From assembly GCA_964390005.1 (NCBI GenBank), contig CAYMGM010000015.1:1-36222 (forward strand): DNA of 36,222 bases, given 5' to 3'. The stretch comes from CAYMGM01 sp964390005. GTDB lineage: Bacteria > Pseudomonadota > Alphaproteobacteria > UBA9219. Below the pieces are notes generated by a model. It had not been told where the DNA came from. It did no database searches and worked only from the letters and a program-made list of their open reading frames with translations. Shown one piece after another: positions 31,605-36,222 of this stretch (the first letter of the stretch is position 1; every line of letters starts with the position of its first letter). Position numbers and translations under genes: made by a program.

Positions 31605-32411
31605 CTATCCGAGCGCCCGGTTAGGCGTAACGATAGCCCCTGCACGGTGACGGTGTTGATCGTAAAGAGATTCCGACGGATTGACGGATTGGCCGCAATC
31701 CAGAACGATTTCCTGCCCTGTCATTCCCGTCATTCGCATCGTCGATAAGATAGCCTCGGCTGCCTCGTCGGCTGTCGTCAGGCGGCGCAGAGCGGCCGCT
31801 TCGGCGCGCGCGGTAAAATCCTTGCCTTGTTTTTCGGTTGAGGGCGTCCGCAAGCTGCCCAAAGTGACGGCATTGATCCTGACGCCCCCGCCCCCCAGTT
31901 CGATCGCAGCCGGGCGCACCAGCCCCATAAGCGCCGCTTTGGCTGCCGAGTAATAGGGAATACTCCAACCCGCATGCGCATTAACCGACGAAATCAGCGT
32001 AAAGCTTTTGTTGGCGGCGGGCGTTTGCATCAAATGCTCGCCAAGCTCATGGACAACAAAGATCTGGCTCAAGAGATTCAGATTGATCGTCTCGCGGATC
32101 TGGCCTGATGTCGTCTCGAACATCGACGTCAAACTTTCACGGCAACCGCCGACAAAGTTCACAACGTGGCTTAACGGTCGCCCACAATCCATCAATTTCT
32201 CACTCACTTCTACAACGGACTCAGGTTTGGTCGCGTCAAGGAAAACCGGTTGGACGCGTGCAAAGGGTCCTTGCAACGAGACCCCAAACGTCGCCTTGAT
32301 ATCGCCAACGATCACATGCGCCCCTTCGGCCTGCAGCTTGGGGATAAGGGCTGCCCCCAAAGGTCCAAAGCCACCGACTAACAGCACGTTTTCATTTGTT
32401 AAAAAGCCCAT
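31605..32411 (-). CDS. Short-chain dehydrogenase/reductase family protein
   Basis: The 268-aa protein has an SDR Rossmann fold. The nucleotide-binding glycine motif is unusual (VGGFGPLGAAL at 12-22 in place of TGxxxGxG), with Asp37 (VGDI) after the second strand, favouring NAD. The central N-N-A-G motif is replaced by NFVGG (85-89). The catalytic residues are present: Ser142 in ISSVNAH, Tyr154 and Lys158 in YYSAAKAALMGL. NAVTLGSLRTP (180-190) corresponds to the N-x-x-x-P-G substrate-loop region. The C-terminus carries GQEIVLDCGQSV, close to the typical G-x-x-x-x-x-D-G-G. ATG 32411 is chosen for AAGGAGAG 6-7 nt upstream, although the frame is open further. The substrate is unknown. Confidence 0.85.
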   Translation of the reverse strand: MGFLTNENVLLVGGFGPLGAALIPKLQAEGAHVIVGDIKATFGVSLQGPFARVQPVFLDATKPESVVEVSEKLMDCGRPLSHVVNFVGGCRESLTSMFETTSGQIRETINLNLLSQIFVVHELGEHLMQTPAANKSFTLISSVNAHAGWSIPYYSAAKAALMGLVRPAAIELGGGGVRINAVTLGSLRTPSTEKQGKDFTARAEAAALRRLTTADEAAEAILSTMRMTGMTGQEIVLDCGQSVNPSESLYDQHRHRAGAIVTPNRALG

Positions 32412-32533
32412 TGACGCTCTCCTTTTCCGCTCTCGCCTTACCACAAAACCGCGAAAGCAAAATAATTTCATGGGAAAGATCTGTGAAAAAAGGTAAAACA
32501 CGCCGCACAACCTATTGAAACAAAGGCCACGCC

Positions 32534-33451
32534 ATGAAATCCGCGCCCCGTCGCCCGTCTGCCAAGCGTCAACAAGACAAAGCGGCTAAACCGCGCCACA
32601 AAACAGCTGATAAGGGGACCAAACGCCCCTTTAAGCCGACCGCGAAGCCAAGCGCGCCGCAACCACGCCCCGAAATGCGCCCTGCTTTTACCGATAAGCG
32701 GCGTGACAGCGTCTTTTTGTGGGGGCTGCATGCCGTGCGCGAAGCCTGGCAAAACCCGGCCCGCACCTGCTATCGCCTGTGGGCGACCGATTCAGCCGCC
32801 GCCGCGCTGGAAAAAGCCATGACGGTCGCGCGCGAAGCAGGCTTAGCGCGCCCGAACATCAAAATCACCAACCGCGCCGACATCGACGAGATTCTCCCCC
32901 CCGATGTCGTCCATCAAGGCATCGCTTTGGAAGCCGCCCCTATCGAGCCCATGCTGCTTGAGGATTTTCTCGATCAAGATCCCCTGCCCGGCTGCCTGGT
33001 CGTTTTGGATCAAGTGACCGACCCGCATAATGTGGGGGCCATTTTGCGCTCGGCCGCCGCTTTTGGCGCGGGCGCGGTTATCGTCACCGAAAGGCACGCC
33101 CCGGCGACAACAGGGACCTTGGCCAAAACAGCTTGCGGCGCGGCCGATCACGTGCCGCTTATCCCCATTGTCAATATGGCGCGCGCGCTGGATCTGCTGC
33201 AAAAGGCTGGCTACTGGTGCGTCGGCCTTGCCGAAGAAGGCGAGACCGATTTGGCGGCTCAAAACCTGACCGAAGGCAAAACCGCCTTGGTTCTGGGCGC
33301 TGAAGGCGAAGGCTTGCGCCGCCTGACGCGTGAGCATTGCGATGCCCTGGCGCGCGTGCCGACGCAGCCCCCCATCGGCAGCTTGAACGTCTCGAACGCT
33401 GCCGCCATCGCCTTGTACGAAGTTCGCCGCCAACAAAGCAGCAAAGGCTAA
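32534..33451 (+). CDS. rlmB: TrmH/SpoU-family rRNA 2'-O-methyltransferase, RlmB-like
   Basis: RlmB methylates the 2'-O of a guanosine in 23S rRNA. The 305-aa protein has a long basic N-terminal extension (about 1-55, Lys/Arg/Pro-rich), an RNA-binding substrate domain (about 58-135, LWGLHAVREAW) and a SPOUT-class catalytic domain. The three motifs are LDQVTDPHNVGAILRSAAAF (158-177), LVLGAEGEGLRRLT (252-265) and PIGSLNVSNAAAIALYE (280-296). ATG 32534 has AAAGG 8 nt upstream. It is divergent from the SDR gene. Its last 4 bp overlap the stop of the convergent HEExH-family gene. Orthology to RlmB versus another TrmH-family member is likely but not proven. Confidence 0.9.
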   Translation: MKSAPRRPSAKRQQDKAAKPRHKTADKGTKRPFKPTAKPSAPQPRPEMRPAFTDKRRDSVFLWGLHAVREAWQNPARTCYRLWATDSAAAALEKAMTVAREAGLARPNIKITNRADIDEILPPDVVHQGIALEAAPIEPMLLEDFLDQDPLPGCLVVLDQVTDPHNVGAILRSAAAFGAGAVIVTERHAPATTGTLAKTACGAADHVPLIPIVNMARALDLLQKAGYWCVGLAEEGETDLAAQNLTEGKTALVLGAEGEGLRRLTREHCDALARVPTQPPIGSLNVSNAAAIALYEVRRQQSSKG

Positions 33452-35259
33452 GACAGCGCCTTGTGATGCAACCGGAAGAAAAGCCGGACAGGATACGGAA
33501 CGATCCGCTTCATAAGCGGTTTGCGTGTCGGCAGCGGACAGCTTTTGCGAATGGGGTGCCCAGCCATATAGGCAAAGTCGCCCAATTCGTGAAGGATCTG
33601 ATAGCTTTCGCGATAGAATTGGTTATACCGCCGAAAGGCCCTTCCCTTTTTCTGAGGCATGCGTCGGATCGCTTCGTCGGCTTCGTCTGGCAATTGCACC
33701 AGAAAATCAAGCGCATCGACAAAAAAGGGGATCATTTTTTCGTCTGTCATTCCCTTTTGCCGTCTGAGAACGGCAAGCGCGCTGGTATAATAGTGTAACA
33801 GCGCGCGTTTGTCGGCAAAGGCCGCATAATCGATCTTTTCCAACCCCAAATCGGAAAGCGGCGCAGCTGCAATTTTTTTTGGTAAGATGCGGCATCGATT
33901 ATTCGAAATCGCTGCACGCGCCTTGAGAGGCTTAAGATCTTTCCCTTCCGTGATGCGATCACGAAAAGTCAAGAAACGACCGGCTTTCCGAAAGAAGGCG
34001 GAAAGCTCTTGCGCCAAGCAACGATCCTGCGCTTCGACCTCACGCAAAACCAGCGTTCCGTTGATGACGCCCGCCGCAAGCGTATCGTACCGGTTTGCCC
34101 ATCGTTCAACCGGCTGGCCAGAATATATTTGTCGTCTTTTATCGCCGCTATCTTCTTCTTTTCCAGGCACAACATAAGAACGCCGTTTATCCATTTCAAG
34201 ATAAAGGGCGCTGATCCTTGCCGCGTTATAAAGAGGGTCTTGCGGCGATAGCGGCGCGGGCGCTTCGCCATCCTGAAACGAATCTCGATAGGAAGAATAG
34301 AGTTGATCGTCGCCGAAAAGGCGCGCTTCAGTCTGAAAAGCAAGGGAATGACACTCTTCATGAAAGAGCGAACAAAGGCCCATGCGCAAAGAATAATGCG
34401 TGACGGTGTCACGCCCCATCGCCGTCGAGCCGTCATACAGTTTAATATGATTGACCCACCGCCTCTGGCCAAATCCAGATCCGCGCCTGTTATAAACAGA
34501 CCACGAGAAAAAGGTCCCATCGGAGGTCGGTAAAGATGAGGCGTCGTCACCATCAAGAAAAATGTATTTTTTTCGCCGCGTAGAAACGACATCAAAATCT
34601 GGAAGCTGTGGCAGCCCCAGCAAACCTGAAAAGAATGTGTGAAAAGGATATAGATATTCTTCCTTCATCCGCGATGTCTGAAACCGCCACGTTTTTTTCG
34701 TAAAATTCAGCCAGAAATGGTCTTTTTTATTCCAATAGCCCTCTGCAATCGTGTGCAGGGCCTCCTGATAGTGCGCCTCGACTTCTGGCGGCAAATCAAA
34801 GGAAGCATAGATCTTGCGACGCGCCTTGAGAAACGCCGACGTTTGACGCCCAAGACCAACCGGCCCTAAAAGTATTTTGAAAATTCCGTAACGCTGCGCA
34901 GTCGTCATTTGCTGGGCCGTCGCCGGATCCAGTTGTTCCGTGATTTCAAGAAGCAGGCCATCTAACAAATCTTCGGCAGCGCTGAAATAAGGCTTCTTCT
35001 CACGCGCAACTTCAAGACGCGGCGCTCTTTTCGTCTTTTCACCCATGTCTTGAAAAACGCGCCACCAATCGGGCGATAGTTTTTGTTCTGATGTGACCAG
35101 ACGCAAAGCTTGATCCACCGCTTCGCATGATTTTTGACGGCCAAAGCTTAGAAGATAGGCAGCCTTTGCTTTCTGCTCTTCCGACAAAAAACGCGCGATC
35201 AAAGAAGCCGGATCCTGCTGATAAGCCAAAGGAAGCTCTTCGACCAAGACATCGGCCAA
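33448..35259 (-). CDS. HEExH-motif protein of unrecognised family (main part of a frameshifted gene)
   Basis: I cannot name this family. The frame gives 603 aa from a TTG with no Shine-Dalgarno. It remains open 28 codons further upstream without any ATG or GTG, so the true N-terminus lies elsewhere (see 35306-35497). There is no signal peptide or membrane helix. Residues 300-304 are HEECH, a zinc-metallopeptidase-type HExxH, in the helix-like context LRMGLCSLFHEECHSLAF. About 80 residues later QPVERWANRYD (382-392) has an E-x-x-A-N arrangement, as for the third zinc ligand of some gluzincins; this is inference. The C-terminal third (about 390-590) is homologous to the partial protein encoded at 35596-36186, with shared LGDFAYMAGHPIRKS/LGDYAYMAQHPLRQS. 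A cytoplasmic or secreted peptidase-like role is possible. Confidence 0.7.
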   Translation of the reverse strand: MADVLVEELPLAYQQDPASLIARFLSEEQKAKAAYLLSFGRQKSCEAVDQALRLVTSEQKLSPDWWRVFQDMGEKTKRAPRLEVAREKKPYFSAAEDLLDGLLLEITEQLDPATAQQMTTAQRYGIFKILLGPVGLGRQTSAFLKARRKIYASFDLPPEVEAHYQEALHTIAEGYWNKKDHFWLNFTKKTWRFQTSRMKEEYLYPFHTFFSGLLGLPQLPDFDVVSTRRKKYIFLDGDDASSLPTSDGTFFSWSVYNRRGSGFGQRRWVNHIKLYDGSTAMGRDTVTHYSLRMGLCSLFHEECHSLAFQTEARLFGDDQLYSSYRDSFQDGEAPAPLSPQDPLYNAARISALYLEMDKRRSYVVPGKEEDSGDKRRQIYSGQPVERWANRYDTLAAGVINGTLVLREVEAQDRCLAQELSAFFRKAGRFLTFRDRITEGKDLKPLKARAAISNNRCRILPKKIAAAPLSDLGLEKIDYAAFADKRALLHYYTSALAVLRRQKGMTDEKMIPFFVDALDFLVQLPDEADEAIRRMPQKKGRAFRRYNQFYRESYQILHELGDFAYMAGHPIRKSCPLPTRKPLMKRIVPYPVRLFFRLHHKALS

Positions 35260-35305
35260 AAACTTTTGCCACCTTTCTTCAAGGCTTGTTTGATCTTGAT
35301 CGTCT

Positions 35306-35497
35306 TCATGGGCAGAAAAGCGCCCCGTGCGTGGCCGCGCCGATCACTTGGCGCAGAACGCTGAGATTGGACAGGTCAATTTGCGCCCCAAGACGTGCGG
35401 CATCAGCCAAGGCATCTTTCTGAAGCGTTTCTTGGCTTGTGCGTTTGGCAACAGCAAGCGTTTGCGCAAACAACGTAATATTTTCGTAAGACGACAT
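35306..35497 (-). CDS. N-terminal piece of the HEExH gene, separated by a frameshift
   Basis: This 63-codon frame starts with ATG 35497 and reads MSSYENITLFAQTLAVAKRT..., ending CP-stop. Removing one base, for instance one G of the GGGG near 35323-35326, joins it smoothly to the downstream frame (…ATHGRFSAHEDDQDQ…), which is open just there and has no start codon of its own. ATG 35497 to the stop at 33448 is 2050 nt, one more than 683 codons. This fits a single base insertion in an otherwise intact gene. A sequencing error, a recent mutation or a +1 programmed frameshift on GGGG are the alternatives. Confidence 0.55.
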   Translation of the reverse strand: MSSYENITLFAQTLAVAKRTSQETLQKDALADAARLGAQIDLSNLSVLRQVIGAATHGALFCP

Positions 35498-35595
35498 CTA
35501 AACTATCGGATTAAAAAATAGGGTGATGACAACCTATCATCCGCTTAATAGTTGCGCAGCGGGTCTTGATCCCTATTAACCAAAAACTTTTCTTC

Positions 35596-36186
35596 TCAGC
35601 CGTATAACCGTCGCGGCGCTTGAGGCACCGCAGACTGGCGCAACGGATGCTGGGCCATATAAGCATAGTCGCCAAGATCTTCGGCCATCGAAAGGGTCTG
35701 ACGAAAAACATTGTTAAACATGTCTTGCAAAAGATCTGTTTCCTCTTTGCGCATTTGACGCAACCACACAACTTCCGACGGCACCTGAGCCAAAAAGCCT
35801 GCCGCCGTGCGATAAAAGGAGATTTTCGTTTCCTCGGCAACGCCTGGCTGCGACGTAAGCTTGTCAAGTTCTGCCGTCAGAACACCTAAAGCCTCTCGCT
35901 TTGTTCTGAAATAAGCTAAGGGCATTAGCGTGCCATAAAGATCGTCATCTGCTTGAGATCCTTGCGGCGTTTTAAGATTAAGCCCGAAATATAAATGCTT
36001 TTTCTCGGTATTCACTAATTTTTCAAAATCACCCGCCCCTACCATCTGGTCGCGATAGGCTAAGAAACGGCCTGCCAGATCAAAAACAGCCTTCAACTCT
36101 AAACCTAAATCCCGACGCCCAGATTCAACGTCGCGCAAAACGCCCGTTCCGTTCCAAATCGAAGCAAAATCAATAACTCCCAGCAA
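35596..36186 (-). CDS. 5'-truncated paralogue of the HEExH-family gene
   Basis: About 190 codons align by eye with the C-terminal third of the neighbouring gene's product: FDLAGRFLAYRDQ against FRKAGRFLTFRDR, then a shared helical region, then LGDYAYMAQHPLRQS. The two genes lie head-to-tail on the minus strand, this one upstream, so they are a tandem duplication. The 5' two thirds, which would contain the HEExH region, are missing. Homology stops near 36170 and the reading frame runs into hairpin DNA at 36177-36222. The TTG at 36186 lies inside that hairpin and is not a credible start. Probably a gene disrupted by an insertion element, with its remainder outside the window. Confidence 0.65.
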   Translation of the reverse strand: MLGVIDFASIWNGTGVLRDVESGRRDLGLELKAVFDLAGRFLAYRDQMVGAGDFEKLVNTEKKHLYFGLNLKTPQGSQADDDLYGTLMPLAYFRTKREALGVLTAELDKLTSQPGVAEETKISFYRTAAGFLAQVPSEVVWLRQMRKEETDLLQDMFNNVFRQTLSMAEDLGDYAYMAQHPLRQSAVPQAPRRLYG

Positions 36187-36222
36187 AGCTGGGAGGTTGG
36201 AAGGGAACCGCTAAAAGCGGTT
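36177..36222. mobile_element. Two hairpins at right window edge, probable insertion-sequence terminus
   Basis: CTCCCAGC-AAA-GCTGGGAG (36177-36195) and AACCGCT-AAA-AGCGGTT (36206-36222) are perfect stems separated by 10 nt. They cut the open reading frame of the partial paralogue. The first shares the core CCCAGC/GCTGGG with the left-edge hairpin (21-37). Subterminal hairpins without terminal inverted repeats fit an IS200/IS605-type end. No transposase or TnpB sequence is inside the window, so the family assignment is tentative. Confidence 0.45.

Noticed and set aside
35323..35326. GGGG run as a phase-variation tract
   Set aside because: Four bases are too short for frequent slipped-strand changes; an error or a single mutation is more likely.
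1..36222. tRNA or rRNA genes
   Set aside because: I looked for cloverleaf-like stretches and conserved rRNA words in the gaps and saw none; a tRNAscan run would settle weak candidates.

Overview
The window looks like chromosomal DNA of an alphaproteobacterium, perhaps Rhodospirillales-like. The reasons are: the gene order secY-adk ... rpsM-rpsK-rpoA-rplQ with no rpsD inside the operon; a methyl-accepting chemotaxis protein with the alphaproteobacterial HAMP-adjacent 'F-R-D-N-A' segment; a dnaK promoter of the alphaproteobacterial heat-shock (RpoH) type; and base composition slightly above half G+C. The lineage below class is inference. Most of the window is housekeeping DNA on the minus strand, with accessory material at the edges and between the ribosomal blocks.

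Layout. 1-2350: a chemoreceptor gene and its terminator, next to a hairpin at the extreme left end. 2390-5511: a minus-strand run of lipoprotein, Do-family protease and rarA. 5703-7408: a class I amidotransferase hydrolase and an inositol-monophosphatase-family enzyme, convergent and overlapping by 4 bp. 7481-10200: rpsM-rpsK-rpoA-rplQ, with its own sigma70 promoter, a leader of about 260 nt and structured spacers. 10606-13359: a three-gene signalling cassette (CheY-like, CheX-like, membrane-bound CheA-like kinase) lying between adk and rpsM. 13553-15588: secY-adk, closed by a terminator. 15610-16136: a dense cluster of several repeat types where rplO would normally be. 16137-17612: an exported hypothetical protein and a double cold-shock-domain protein. 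17649-23515: a giant thioester-less alpha-2-macroglobulin-family protein and a PfkB/adenosine-kinase-type kinase. 23815-25812: bactofilin, endonuclease III and an alkyltransferase. 25861-29798: heat-shock operon dnaK-dnaJ with cysE overlapping its end. 30093-33451: a small membrane protein, a cysteine-rich exported protein, an SDR enzyme and an RlmB-type rRNA methyltransferase. 33448-36222: two tandem members of an unrecognised family. The first carries a HEExH motif and a frameshift; the second is cut at its 5' end by hairpin DNA resembling an insertion-sequence end.

How genes may work together. The CheY/CheX/CheA-like cassette has the parts for a phosphorelay with its own phosphatase. The CheA-like protein is membrane-anchored and has PAS, HPt and kinase modules but no CheW-like coupling domain, so it probably does not sit in a classical chemoreceptor array. 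DegP, DnaK/DnaJ and the alpha-2-macroglobulin-like protein cover envelope and cytoplasmic protein quality control or protection.

Best candidates for something undescribed are the signalling cassette inside the ribosomal-protein neighbourhood and the tandem HEExH family at the right end. All functional calls rest on reading motifs by eye; no database search was run.
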